Shown here in pieces: positions 34,401 to 45,117 of a DNA stretch of 64,000 nucleotides. The translations under genes and the position numbers were made by a program. The DNA lies in NCBI RefSeq assembly GCF_022539505.1, contig NC_061510.1, forward strand, positions 272,065,687-272,129,686, written 5' to 3'. The DNA comes from Lolium rigidum (Eukaryota > Streptophyta > Magnoliopsida > Poales > Poaceae). The notes beneath the pieces are model-generated. The model worked only from the letters and a program-made list of their open reading frames with translations, did not search any database and was not told the origin of the DNA. How positions within the stretch are numbered: position 1 is the first letter of the stretch; each line of letters begins with the position of its first letter.

Positions 34401-36021
34401 AGTAGACAATACACCTGCTGACTCACTGTCACGCATTGGGCATGTGTTTCATGCAATTTCAGTGGTTCAGCCTAACTGGATGCAAGAGGTGGTCAATTCC
34501 TATGTGGTGGATCCAGCAGCACAACAGTTATTGAGAGAACTGGCAGTATCATGCCACAATGCTCAGGGGTACACAATGAAGGATGGCCTCATATACTCCC
34601 ATGGGAAAGTGTGGGTTGGGGCCAATGTGGGTCTACAAACAAAAATTATCACAACTTTTCACTCCTCAGCGTTGGGAGGGCACTCAGGCATACAGGTGAC
34701 ATATCAAAGGCTCAAAAACTTGTTTGCATGGGAGGGCATGAAAGTGGCAGTAGAGGAATTCGTCAAGCAGTGCACAATTTGTCAACAGGCAAAACACGAG
34801 AATTGCAAGACACCAGGACTATTGCAACCTTTGCAACCTCCCTCAGCTCCTTGGCAATCAGTATCCATGGACTTCATCACGGGCTTGCCCAAGTCTGGAG
34901 GTTATGAGGTAATTCTGGTAGTGGTCGACAGGTACACTAAGTATGGTCATTTTCTACCACTGAAGCACCCGTTTACTGCACCACAAGTGGCCCAGACATT
35001 CCTTGATAATGTGGTCAAACTGCATAGTTTGCCTTCCTCCATTGTGTCTGATCGGGACAATATCTTCACCAGTGCATTTTGGAAAAGCCTATTCACCAAC
35101 TTACACACTCAACTGAATCTGAGCACGGCATACCATCCACAGTCGGATGGGCAAACAGAGAGAGTGAATCAGTGTCTGGAATTGTACCTGCGCTGTTCAG
35201 TGGCTGCATCACCAAAACAATGGGTCAAGTGGCTACCTTTAGCGGAGTACTGGTATAATACATGCTATCACACCACACTGGGGTGTTCTCCATTCAAGGC
35301 ACTGTATGGGCATGAGCCAACGCACGGTATGTTTCCAGTCAGTGCTGACACAGTGCCTCTTGCAGTGGATGAAATGCTACAGGAACGAAACAATTTGTCG
35401 GAATTCCTCAAACTGCAACTGGACAGAGCCACCCGAAGGATGAAGCGCACAGCTGATGCCAAACGATCTTTTCGAGAGTTTCAGATTGGAGAGCAGGTGT
35501 TACTCAAACTGCAACCGTATGTCCAACAATCAGTGGTACGTCGTCCCTATCCCAAACTGTCCTTCAAGTATTTTGGACCATACACGGTGCTGGCAAAATA
35601 TGGTTCAGTGGCGTACAAGCTAGAGCTACCGTCAACAAGTGAAGTGCACCCAGTATTCCACGTATCTCAGCTGAAGTCCTATATCCCAGATCACACTCCA
35701 ATCTTTACAGAGCTGCCTACTCCGCTTCAGCTGGACATTGCGGAATTGGAACCGGAGGAGATTTTGGACAGGAGATTGGTGAAGAAGGGAAACAAATCAT
35801 ACCTGCAGGTGCTGATTAAGTGGTCAACTATGAAAGAGGATATGGCAACATGGGAAGACTATGAAGTGGTTCGTCAGCGGTTTCCAGATGCGGCAGCTTG
35901 GGGACAAGCTGCTACTCAAGGGGAGGCCAGTGTCACGCTGAGCATGACACGGGAGGAGATACCTCCAGGGAAGGCGCCTACGGGGGTTACGTCTTCGGAA
36001 GTGGGTGACGGAAAAGTGTGA
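31426..36021 (+). pseudogene. Gag-pol polyprotein of a Reina-like chromovirus, inactivated
   Basis: Domains in order: gag with coiled-coil-like N-terminus (ATG 31426 is a likely start; an upstream in-frame ATG is at 31306), zinc knuckle CFKCGAKYAPGHQC near 32395, aspartic protease with LLVDSGSTGSFI near 32637, reverse transcriptase with FMDD near 33660, RNase H near 34100-34420, integrase with HHCC and its Asp, Asp, Glu residues (SMDF, VSDRD, SDGQTER), and a C-terminal chromodomain near 35740-35890. Breaks: a deletion with frame change near 32000, TAA at 32507-32509, a frame change between about 33190 and 33235, and TAG at 34192-34194. The last frame passes the purine tract and stops 91 bp inside the 3' LTR. 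A single-ORF layout, chromodomain and short LTRs fit the Reina clade. Confidence 0.92.
35918..35930 (+). promoter_or_regulatory. Polypurine tract of the chromovirus
   Basis: AAGGGGAGGCCAG lies directly before the 3' LTR and would prime plus-strand synthesis. It is inside the open reading frame, so the purine tract is also translated. Confidence 0.75.
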
Positions 36022-36226
36022 CATGTGGTCACGTAGCTAGCAAATGCCAGCTGTGTCTGGCGAGAGTTAAATACAGGCGTGTGTGGCTGTGTGAGTGGTT
36101 AGGAAGAAGTAAAACGAATCTGATCCTTCTCTGTATTCTTCTTCTTCCCCAAGACAATCTCTAGATCAAATCCTGTATCGTTATATCAAGGTTTGGTGAT
36201 CTCGATCATACACCTTGTCCATAACA
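35931..36226 (+). repeat. 3' LTR of the Reina-like chromovirus
   Basis: 296 bp, same length as the 5' LTR with three substitutions. Followed by AAAAA. The first 91 bp also encode the C-terminal tail of the polyprotein. Confidence 0.92.
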
Positions 36227-37203
36227 AAAAAGAATTAAGATGTATTTATGGATTTGTGACCCCGATGTTTGCACCTTGATTAAAAATATCAAATAGTACG
36301 CTAAAAGGGTCCAAACTGCAGCTCCTGGCATGGACTCATTTGTCGGGTACTAGGTGCCACAAAAATTACATCTTATTTTTTCTTTTTTCAAAAACATGAT
36401 TCACAAAATGGTCGAACTTGTGCAATCTTAATGGTCTTCAACAAATTAAGTGGCCTACCACGTAACAAAGTCCATGACCATTTGTGGACCATTTTTCGTA
36501 AAAAAAGATTAATTTATGGCTTTCACATGCCTTGTACCATGGAAATAAATAGTGTGAAGGAACATTTCCATTTTTGTGGAAAATGTTCATTTTCTGTCTT
36601 TTAAATAACTAAAAAGACCTTGTGAAGAAAGTACACCAATAAGATGGAGAATGGAACCTTTCCATTTTTCACACACAATGTACCATATTTCATGTCTTGT
36701 GCATGAGTACTATGATTTTTCAAGATTTTTGCTACTTTCAATTGATTTAATAAACTTTTGTCCATTTTATCTAAATCAATTCAAAATTGATCTAGAGGTG
36801 TGTTATAGAATGCTAATGGAATCATCAAAAAATCGTATTAATAAAAATTATGTAGAATTATATGGATTATACATTGGGGTGTTACAAAACTGCAAGATCT
36901 ATCTATCAGAATATGGACCACCGGTTCCACCTCGATTTGAAAAAATCAAATAACATACAAATTGGCTGATTTCAAAAATGCATGCGACATTTCTAACCGT
37001 TGTCAGTCCTATCCTCCTGCTCCCTAGTGAACACGGGCTGCGCGCCATAGCCCAAAAATAGAAACATTTATTACTCCATACATTTGCGTGCAATGTCAGC
37101 ACGAACACATAGGAAAATACTTGATTCGCAAAAAAAACATAGGAAAATACTTCACCTACATGCGGCAGCGAATCACCAAGAACCGTGATTCACAACAGAT
37201 GCA
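36227..37203. other. Spacer between the chromovirus and the serpin 4 fragment
   Basis: AT-rich DNA with no recognised gene or transposon terminus. The last 60-80 bp before 37204 are homologous to the serpin 3 3' flank (shared TGATTCACAACA and CTATGCT), so the serpin duplication extends slightly beyond the coding region. Confidence 0.5.
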
Positions 37204-37649
37204 CTATGCTACAAGTACAGGATTAACCACATGACCGATGAATAGCACCACACCGGCCGTGTCTTCATGGATGACAAAGATGAAAGGATGATCCGCGACA
37301 AAATCCACCTTCGTGGGCGGTTTTGCGCGTAAAGACTTACACATTCTCACTACACCAGCACTTGCTGCTCCGGCCTCAGTTCCTTCTTCATTCACTTCAA
37401 CAAATGACTTGTGGAAAACGGATGAAACACTCATACTATGTTCCACTGATGAATAATCCACCATTTCTGAAAGATCTGCTTCCATGCTAAATGGCAGTTG
37501 TAGGCCCAAACCTTTGAGCAATTTTGAGGCTTCAAATCCAAATGATATCTTGAACTTTGGGAGTTTGAAGTACCTTACTGGAACCTTTCCCGTTGGGATA
37601 TGTTTCTCTAGGAACTCTGGCTCAGAGGTTAACTTTCTAGCTAAGCTCC
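37204..37649 (-). pseudogene. Serpin 4, 3' part of exon 2, truncated by a CACTA insertion
   Basis: An open frame of about 148 serpin codons starts at [13 protein letters not shown] and ends NPVLVA with a stop at 37204. It has [18 protein letters not shown], the hinge [10 protein letters not shown] and [23 protein letters not shown]. The upstream about 110 codons of exon 2 are missing: homology stops exactly where CACTAGTGGAGAAG begins at 37650. The loop [12 protein letters not shown] is one residue longer before the Lys-Ser pair than in serpin 3. Sequence is closest to serpin 3. The missing 5' half of exon 2 is not found elsewhere in the window. Confidence 0.9.
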
Positions 37650-37912
37650 CACTAGTGGAGAAGAGGCCTTTGGACCCAAGCAAATGACCCACTGCTGAAC
37701 CAAACCGGGTCCAATGCCCCCATTGGACCCGGTTCGTTTCTGCCCAGGACGACCCCACCCGCTGGCGCCTGTCCTGTAGCGGCCTTTGGACCCGGTTTGT
37801 CACACAAACCGGGACCAAAGGGTCCACCCGCAGGGCGCGGCAGGCCGTGTCAGCCCGGGGAACCCTTTAGTCCCGGTTTGTATGACAAACCGGGTCCAAA
37901 GGCCCCCTCCGG
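37650..37912 (+). repeat. CACTA terminus and subterminal repeats next to serpin 4
   Basis: CACTAGTGGAGAAGAGGCC is followed by several copies of TTTGGACCCGGTTTGT and its inverse (ACAAACCGGGTCCAAAG), mixed with TTTAGTCCCGG versions, to about 37905. A TATA box (GCTATATAACC near 37911) follows, so the array lies just upstream of a promoter, as in known CACTA elements. No matching CCTCTTCTCCACTAGTG right end is found. Confidence 0.85.
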
Positions 37913-38201
37913 CTATATAACCTTGCCCTTGCCCAAGTGTGAGCCACACTTAGCCATTTTTTCACTATCTTCACAAGAGGGTGTATTGCTCTCCTCTCTT
38001 CTTCACATGCATAAGAGGTGTTTGATGAAATGCTTAAGAGGGTTTGCCACTTGAGTTTACACAAATCAAGCCACACTTAACTTGCTTTTTTCTTCTTCAT
38101 CGAGGTTAACAACTTTATCCTTTTCATCCGCAATTGATAAAATGCATGTGTATATATACATCGTGATGTTCCGTAATGGTTTTGATCAGCTTAATTATAT
38201 C

Positions 38202-41200
38202 ATGCGGATGAATCGGCAATGGATGTACATTGACCGACGGTTTGACGAGTTCACCGCGGGCCTGGATAATTTTATGGCCGTGGCGGAGGCAAACAAACAT
38301 GGTGGCTTCATGTATTGTCCATGTGTGGACTGCAAGAATACCGTAAATTACGCTCGCTCGAGTCTCATTCACAGACCACCTTCTCGCGATCCGGTTTCAT
38401 GCCCAGTTACTATTGTTGGACCAAGCACGGAGAAAGAGGGGTTATGATGGAAGACAATGACGAAGAGGAAGAGGATGATGACGGTTATCCCAATTTCCCG
38501 AATACGATGATACCGCAGAAGGCAATGAAGACAATGAAGTAGAAGATCAAGAGGCACCGGATGAGCCTCGCTGATGATGATCTTGGCCGGGCCATTGCCG
38601 ATGCAAGGAGAGAATGTGAAACTGAAAAGGAAAGGTTGGCCTTCGACAAGATGATAGAAGATCACAACAAATTGTTATACCCAACTTGCGAAGATGGCCA
38701 TAAAAAGCTAGGCAAGACACTCGGAATTGTTGCAATGGAAGGCGCAGAACGGTGTCACCGACTCAGGATTTGGAAAGTTGTCGACAATAATTAAGAGGAA
38801 GCTTCCAAGGGGTAACGAATTGCCCGCCGGTACGTACGAAGCGAAGAAGATTGTCTGCCCTCTAGGATTAGATGTGCAAAAGATACATGCATGCATTAAT
38901 GACCGCATCCTCTACCGCGATGAGTACGAGAATTTGGATGCATGTCCGGTGTGCATCGCATTGCGGTATAAGATCGACGAGATGACCCCGGTGATGTTGT
39001 GGGCGAGCGCCCCGAGAAGAGGGTTCCTGCCAAGGTTATGTGGTATGCTCCTATAATACCACGGCTGAAACGCTTGTTCAGAAATAAAGAGCACGCTAGG
39101 TTGTTGCGATGGCACAAAGAAGACCGTAAGAAAGACGTGATGTTGAGGCACCCTGCTGATGGCTCCCAATGGAGAAAAATCGATAGAGAGTTCCCAAACT
39201 TTGCACAGGATGCAAGGAACTTACGGTTTGGTCTCAGTACAGATGGCATGAATCCTTTTGGAGAGCAGAGCTGCAGCCATAGCACCTGGCCTGTGACTCT
39301 TTGTATATATAACCTCCTCCTTGGTTGTGCATGAAGCGGAAGTTCATTATGATGCCAGTGCTCATACAAGGCCCGAAGCAACCCGGGAACGACATTGATG
39401 TGTACCGAAGCCATTAGTCGAAGAACTTCTACAGCTGTGGTCCCTAGCAGGTGTACGTGTGTGGGACGAGCACAAGCAGGAGGAATTTGACCTAAGAGCG
39501 ATGCTTTTCGTAACCATCAATGACCGGCCTGCTCTTGGTAACATTTCAGGACAGTCAAACAAGGGATACAATGCATGCACACACTGTTTACATGAGCTCG
39601 AAGGTGATTATTTGGAAAAAGGTCGAAGGTCGTGTACCCGGGGCATCGTCGATTTCTTAGGCTTACCCATCCCGTAAGAAAGAAAGGCAAGCATTACAAC
39701 GGTGAGGCTGATCACCGGAGGAAGCCTCCCCATCGTGATGGTGTTGATATATTTGGTATGGTCAAGGATCTAGATGTAATATTTGGAAAGGGTCCCGGCG
39801 GACGGTCCGTTCCGAATGACGATGCCGGACACGCGCCCATGTGGAAGAAGAAATCTATATTTTGGGATCTACCCTATTGGAAAGTCTTAGAGGTCCGCTC
39901 TTCAATCGATGTGATGCACGTGACGAAGAATCTTTGCGTGAACTCTGCTAGACTTTCCGGGTGTGTACGGGAAGACAAAAGATACACCGTAAGCACGGGA
40001 GGACCAGCAACGTTGGAAAGACCCCAAAAAGCTGCATGAGAGAGTTAAAGGACGTCATTTATCCAGCCTACGCTCTTACAAAAGCAAGAGAAGGAAATAT
40101 TTTTTGAATGTCTTAGCAGTATCAAGGTCCCGTCCGGCTTCTCCTCCAATATAAAGGGAATAATAAATATGGAGAAGAAAACATTCCAGTAACCTGAAGT
40201 CTCATGACCGTCACGTGATAATGACACAGCTTGCTTCCGATTGCATTGAGGGGGCTTCTACCGGAAAATGTTCGATCGCCCATTGTGAAGCTATGTGCAT
40301 TCCTCAATGCAATTTCTCAGAAGGTAATAAACCCGGAAATTCTACCGAGGTTGCAGAATGATGTGGTCCAATGTCTCGTTAGTTTTGAGCTGGTGTTCCC
40401 ACCATCCTTCTTCAATATTATGACACATCTCCTCGTTCACCTGGTCGATGAGATTTCCATTCTCGGTCCCGTGTTTCTACACAATATGTTCCCCTTCGAG
40501 AGGTTCATGGGAGTCTTGAAGAAATATGTTCATAACCGTGCTAGGCCGGAAGGAAGCATCTCCAAGGGCTATGGAACAGAGGAGGTCATTGAATTCTGTG
40601 TTGACTTTATTCCCGACCTTAAGCCGATTGGTGTTCCCGAATCGCGGCATGAAGGGAGACTAAGTGGAAAAGGCACGCTAGGAAGGAAATCAATGATATG
40701 TAGGGACGGGATTTCTTTGACTCAAGCACACTACACGGTTCTACAAAGTTCCACCATGGTGGCTCCGTATATCGGTGACCACAAGAACTTTCTACGCTCC
40801 CGGAACCCGGGCAGCTCGAACGATTGGATTAGACGTGAACACATGTCGACTTTCGGCGGTTGGTTGCAAAAACATCTCCCGAATAACGAAGATATTGAAG
40901 ATCAGTCAGTACTTGCCGGCCCGGACACCATCTTCGACCGTAGTGACTTTCCAAGGGTACGAGATAAATGGGAATACATTTTACACGATCGCCCAAGATA
41001 AAAAGAGCACCAACCAAAACAAGTGGTGTCCGCTTTGATGCAATAATGAATGAAGGCCCAAATGACACATATTATGGTTACATAGAGGATATCTCGGGAA
41101 CTTGAGTATGGACCTTCTTTTAAGGTCCCTTTGTTTAGGTGCAAATGGGTCAACAAAACAGGAGGCGGGGTTCGTGTAGACAAGTTGTATGGAATGACAA

Positions 41201-41519
41201 CAATGGATCTCAACAATCTTGGGTATAGAGACGAACCATTCGTCCTAGCCAAGGATGTGGCCCAGGTTTTCTATGTGAAGGATATGTCTAGCAAACCAAG
41301 AAAAAGGAAACATAAGGAAACAAATACATCAAACGATGAGCCAAAGCGCCACATAGTTCTTTCCGGAAAAAGAAACATCGTGGGAGTGGAGGACAAGACA
41401 GACATGTCGAAGATTATAATAAGTTTGATGAAATTCCACCCTTCGGAGTGAACATTGATCCAAGCATCAAGTTAAATGATGAAGATGCTCCATGGTTAAG
41501 GCCGAAGAAGATTAAATGA
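38202..41519 (+). pseudogene. CACTA TNP2-like transposase, many frameshifts
   Basis: Pieces in order: the transposase-associated N-terminal domain (MNRQWMYIDRRFDEF, GGFMYCPCVDCKNT, 38202-38450); the TNP2 (Transposase_21) region 38560-39910 with KVMWYAPIIPRLKRL, FGLSTDGMNPFGEQ, FVTINDRPALGNISGQ, GKHYNGEADHRRKPP and FWDLPYWKVLEVRSSIDVMH; a DUF4218-type block 40231-40800 (the longest open piece, 256 codons); and a DUF4216-type block near 41070-41290. The frame changes at least eight times and small deletions occur, so it cannot make an active enzyme. It would have bound the element ends and catalysed cut-and-paste. A donor or acceptor TTTTGATCAG before the start suggests a spliced 5' exon. Confidence 0.9.
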
Positions 41520-41535
41520 TGAAGATGCTCCATGG
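41472..41535. repeat. 40-bp tandem duplication at the end of the transposase
   Basis: TTAAATGATGAAGATGCTCC occurs at 41472 and 41512 (period 40), spanning the transposase stop codon at 41517-41519. It duplicates the C-terminal codons. Confidence 0.8.
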
Positions 41536-41650
41536 CACAAATGAGTATCTCAACATGGCAATCAATTTCCCATTTATTTTTGTGTAATCATTTAACCGTA
41601 TGTAAGATATGAAAAGTGGAGATGTGGTTGGCTTTTTGTACCATATATAT

Positions 41651-42060
41651 AGAGGAGATGTAGTCGTTCACGGGTTTGCAGGGAAGAATTCCGAGGCGCA
41701 GCTTCCGAAGATGCCGTAGGGCATGTGCACCAACAACATCTTCGAGAAACTGCGCCACGGGAGATTTTCCAACCCTTTCCCCAACACCATTAGAGGAGAT
41801 GTAGTCGTTCATGGCCTTGCAGGAAAAAATTCCGAGGAGCAACTTCCGAAGATGCCGTAAGGCTTGTGCACCAACGACATCTTCGAGAAGTTGCGCCACG
41901 GGAGATTTCCCAACCCTTTCCCCAACACCGTTAGAGGAGATGTAGTCGTTCACGGGCTTGCAGGGAGAAAATTCCGAGGCGCAGCCTTCCGAAGATGCCG
42001 TAGGGCGTGTGCACCAACAACATCTTCGAGAAGCTGCGCCACGGGAGATTTTCCAATCCA
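41651..42060. repeat. Three-copy 141-bp tandem array
   Basis: Units start AGAGGAGATGTAGTCGTTCA at 41651, 41792 and 41933. Each contains CGAAGATGCCGTA, ACATCTTCGAGAA and TGCGCCACGGGAGAT. The exact 141-bp period and moderate divergence indicate unequal exchange or slippage in the element. On the minus strand the copies stay open in one frame (41588-42202) that repeats a Val-Asn-Asp-Tyr-Ile-Ser-Ser phrase, so a repetitive peptide is possible but unproven. Confidence 0.9.
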
Positions 42061-42227
42061 TGGGAATGAATCTCTGCTTGGCTTGTTGATCCGCTTGGCA
42101 AGCCGTATCGATGCTCCTTTTATAGGCACAAGCACCGCTTCTACTCGACAGGGCGTCGTGCGCTACATGCTTTATCTCATCGAGCGAAGTGCGTCCACCC
42201 ATGCGTTCTTATCCTCGCCGACATCTT

Positions 42228-42590
42228 TAGTCCCGGTTGTACCCACCAGCCGGGACTAAAGGTTACCCACACGTCCTTATCCCACCGACAGTTTTGTTAG
42301 ATGACAAAAAAGGATCTTTAGTCCCGGTTGTACCCACCAGCCGGGACTAAAGGTTACCCACACGTCTTTATCCCACCGACAGCTTTGTTAGATGACAAAA
42401 AAGGATCTTTCGTCCCGGTTGTACCCACCAGCCGGGACTAAAGGTTACCCACACGTCTTTATCCCACCGACACTTTTGTTAGATATGACAAAAAATGATC
42501 TTTACTCCCGGTTGTACCCACCAGCCGGGACTAAAGGTTACCCACACGTCCTTATCCCACCGACAGCTTTTGGCGCCACCGCGTTCCCGC
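42228..42590. repeat. Four-copy 91-93 bp array of CACTA subterminal repeats
   Basis: Units begin TAGTCCCGGTTGTACCCACC at about 42228, 42319, 42410 (TCGTCCC variant) and 42503 (TACTCCC variant). Each unit holds an inverted repeat TTTAGTCCCGG / CCGGGACTAAAG, then TTACCCACACGTC and TATCCCACCGACA. These are typical CACTA subterminal binding repeats, here also arranged head to tail, and lie upstream of the ORF at 42726. Confidence 0.9.
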
Positions 42591-42725
42591 CTATTTTTCT
42601 TCCCGCGCTTTCCACCGCTTCCCGCCTCCGTCCTCCCGCCATTTTTTCACTATATATATGTTGGCTTGGCCTCCATTTACATATCACATCTAGACTCATA
42701 TCCGCAAACCTCATCACCAGGTCAC

Positions 42726-43235
42726 ATGGCTTCCATCGTATCTCTAACCCTCCGGGAGGCGGAGGCGCTTTGCGCGTCGAACTACCCCTGCCCGCCGGGC
42801 TACCGCGTCCCTACCGGCTGGTTGCCGAGCTGCCGGAGGGGTACCGGTCCCTCCCTGTCCCTCTAGGTGTGGCGCGCGAGATGGCCATCACGAACCACTA
42901 CTACTTCGAGCTCACGCCGTAGCAGCGGAGGAATCCCCGCGTGGCATCCCGACTACAGCCCGACTTGGGAGAGCTTCTTCATCAATCGGCGTGAGAGGGC
43001 GCTCGCCGTGCACGAGGACGGCGGCCCGCCTCCTTCGAACTTCAACGAGGCCGGCCGTCGGCCGTGGTGGCGCGACCGAACTCTCCAGGGCGTCATGGCC
43101 CACCGTGGCCCCCGCCTGCGCTACCCTCGGTCCCAGCCCACGCGTGCTCTCCCGCCGAGGTTTGACTACCGCGACCCCGATGCCGCCGACGATGATGACG
43201 GCGACTACGACGACTACGAGTGGCGAGTACTATAG
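42726..43235 (+). pseudogene. Accessory ORF of the CACTA region, unknown function, frameshifted
   Basis: A TATA box (CACTATATATATG near 42648) and the ATG at 42726 (MASIVSLTLREAEALC) lead into a Pro/Arg-rich protein; the frame shifts near 42810 and again near 42920, after which PTWESFFINRRERALAVHEDGG and PSNFNEAGRRPWWRDRTLQGVMAH are readable to a stop at 43233-43235. The tail is Asp/Tyr-rich. I do not recognise a named domain; similar short proteins occur inside cereal CACTA elements (family knowledge). It faces the AP2-like ORF tail to tail. Confidence 0.5.
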
Positions 43236-43495
43236 GGCTAGGCACGAGTATGACCGAATGACTCGAACGAGTCGAATCTGGCCATGTATCTTAATTAATT
43301 TTCAGTTGAGCTAGGCACGAGTACTATAGGGCTAGGCACGAGTACTATCTGGCCATGTATCTTAATTAATTTTCAGTTGAGTTCGTACTTTAATTCCACA
43401 TGTAATCCGGCGGGAAACTTTTCTCATCATCAGCGTCCGCCACAACGACTTTATTGAAAATACAATAAAATAGATAAACAACTAGTCTAGTCGAT

Positions 43496-44018
43496 CTACT
43501 CGTCGTCGGAGGTTGTCTCGGTCCAAATGTCGTCCCACCGAGGGTCGTTGTCGGCCCAAGTTGTATTCGGGTTATCGAGCTCGAACACGGCGACGGCCCG
43601 ACGATGGCGCCCGTTGGACCTGCGTTGTGCCCGGAGGTCGGCGAAGAACGCGGCGGTGTTGTCGACGTCGTTGGGAACCGCGCCCTCCACCGGCGCATCA
43701 ACTCCTCGTCGTGCTCGGCGATTGCGATCCGGCGCCGCACCCGGCGGTGGCGGCGACGGTCCTCGTCGTCGACGAGGCACGGCGTCGGCGCGAGGAACTC
43801 CGCCTCCTCTAGCGATTCGACGTCTGGGAAGTTCATGTCGCACCGTGGCCGCCGAAATCGCCATGCGGCCGCGTCGTAAGCGCGCGCCGCCAGCTCCGGG
43901 GTGTTGTACGTGCCGAGGGTGAGCCGGAAGCCACCGGCACGCATCTCGGCGTAGAACCTACCGTTCGGCCGCGCCGGACGCCACGAAAACCGGACGAGCC
44001 GCGACGGCGCGGCGGCAT
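43496..44018 (-). pseudogene. AP2/ERF-domain ORF inside the CACTA region, two frameshifts
   Basis: The ATG at 44018 opens MPPRRRGSSGFRGVR; after one frame change near 43970 the sequence continues FYAEMRAGGFRLTLGTYNTP, ELAARAYDAAAWRFRRPRCD and MNFPDVESLEEAEF. The RGVR start, the YAEMR strand, the LGTY turn and the AARAYDAAA helix are the hallmarks of the AP2/ERF DNA-binding domain. A second frame change near 43660 leads to an acidic end DNDPRWDDIWTETTSDDE. Two indels make it a pseudogene unless they are assembly errors. Carried by a transposon, it could be a captured transcription factor or an element-borne DNA-binding protein; the sequence does not decide. Confidence 0.8.
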
Positions 44019-44029
44019 CCCGGCGACGA

Positions 44030-44470
44030 ATGAACGGAGGCGACGGCGACGTGTGGTTCCGCGCGCACGCGGCGCTTTATAGCACAGCGACGCGGCAAGT
44101 TTGGCGACGCGTGGAGCGGGGAAGCGGCGGGGCGTGGCACGTGGAAGCGGCGGCGACAGGTGGCGCGGGGAAGCGGCGGGGCGTGGCACGTGGAAGCGGG
44201 ATCTACACGGCGCACGGCGGTGGCGGCGGGGCGAGGCACGTGGAAGCGGCGGCGACACGTGGCACGGGGAAGGGACACGTGTGGCGGTGGCGGTGGTGGG
44301 CAGTACACGGCGGTGGCCCGTACATGGCGGTGACGGTGGTGGCCAGGCGGTGGCGGTGGCGGTGGTGGGCAGTACACGGCGGTGCCGACGGTGGCCAGTA
44401 CACGGCGGTGGCGGTGGCGACAGTGGCCACTACACGGCGGTGACGGTGGTGGCCAGGCGGTGCGGTGGCG
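44030..44470. repeat. GC-rich minisatellite upstream of the AP2-like ORF
   Basis: The stretch alternates GGGGCGTGGCACGTGGAAGC, GGCGACAGGTGGC and, further right, many copies of GGTGGCCAGTACACGGCGG with GGTGGCGGTGG. Units vary from about 18 to 60 bp. Open frames on both strands reflect the repeats, not genes. Confidence 0.8.
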
Positions 44471-44519
44471 GTGCGGTGGCTTTTTTTCATTTGAAATAAG
44501 GCGGGAATGAAATTTTTTA

Positions 44520-44703
44520 AAAAATTGGTTTTGGACCCGGTTTGTATTAAAAACCGGGTCTAAAGGCCTTTTTTGCGCGCGCAGCGAAAACGCAGCAGAA
44601 AAAGGCCTTTAGTCCCGGTTTGTTTTACAAACCGGGTCCAAAGGGGGGTCTTTGGACCCGGTTTGTAAAACGCACCGGGTCCAAAGGGGGGGGAGTATAA
44701 AAG
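44520..44703 (+). repeat. Second CACTA subterminal array with TATA box
   Basis: Repeats of TTTGGACCCGGTTTGTA and ACAAACCGGGTCCAAAG, the same type as at 37650-37912, are followed by GGAGTATAAAAGAAAGG with a TATA box at 44696-44703. This repeats the array-then-promoter order of the left end, as if a second element starts here, but a CACTA terminus is not visible. Confidence 0.8.
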
Positions 44704-44709
44704 AAAGGA

Positions 44710-45075
44710 CTTCGTCTCCGCGGCGATCAATCCCGCGGAGACGAAGCGCGCCCACGCCGCCGGCTGCCCAACCGCCGCGCGCCCACGCCGCTGCCGCCGC
44801 CGCCGCCGCGCGCCATCGCCGCCGCCCTCCCGCCGCGCTCCGCCTCCGCCGCGCCCGCCTCGCCGCCGCGCCATCGCCGCCGCCCTCCCGCCGCGCGCCC
44901 GCCTCCGCCTCCGCGCGCGCACGGCCGGCCGCCGCCTCCGCCGCCACTCCTCCTCGCCGTCCGCCGCCACCGCGCCCGCCTCCGCCGCGCCCGCCTCCGC
45001 CTCTCTCGCCGTCCGCCGCCATCGCCGCCGCCGACCCCGCCGGCCGCCACCGCTCCTCTCCCTCCGCCGGTAAGC
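44710..45075 (+). other. Very GC-rich presumed 5' exon of the second CACTA gene
   Basis: CCGCCGCC-rich DNA follows the TATA box and ends at GCCGGTAAGCC (about 45066-45076), a good splice donor. All frames on both strands are open because of composition, so I do not call a protein. It looks like a leader exon. Confidence 0.4.
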
Positions 45076-45117
45076 CTCTCGCTCGATCCGGTTTTTTTTT
45101 TTTTTTCATTTGTTAGA

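Noticed and set aside
37797..38054. 85-codon ORF at the start of the CACTA element
   Set aside because: It spans the subterminal CCGGGACCAAAGG repeats and the TATA box, so it is a by-product of repeats and not the transposase start.
41651..42590. Regular repeat arrays that could suggest a CRISPR
   Set aside because: Units are contiguous without unique spacers, occur in a plant CACTA context, and contain CACTA-type inverted motifs.
44560..45116. Several Ala/Arg/Pro-rich ORFs on both strands
   Set aside because: The DNA is CCG-repeat rich and all six frames are nearly stop-free; no domain is present.
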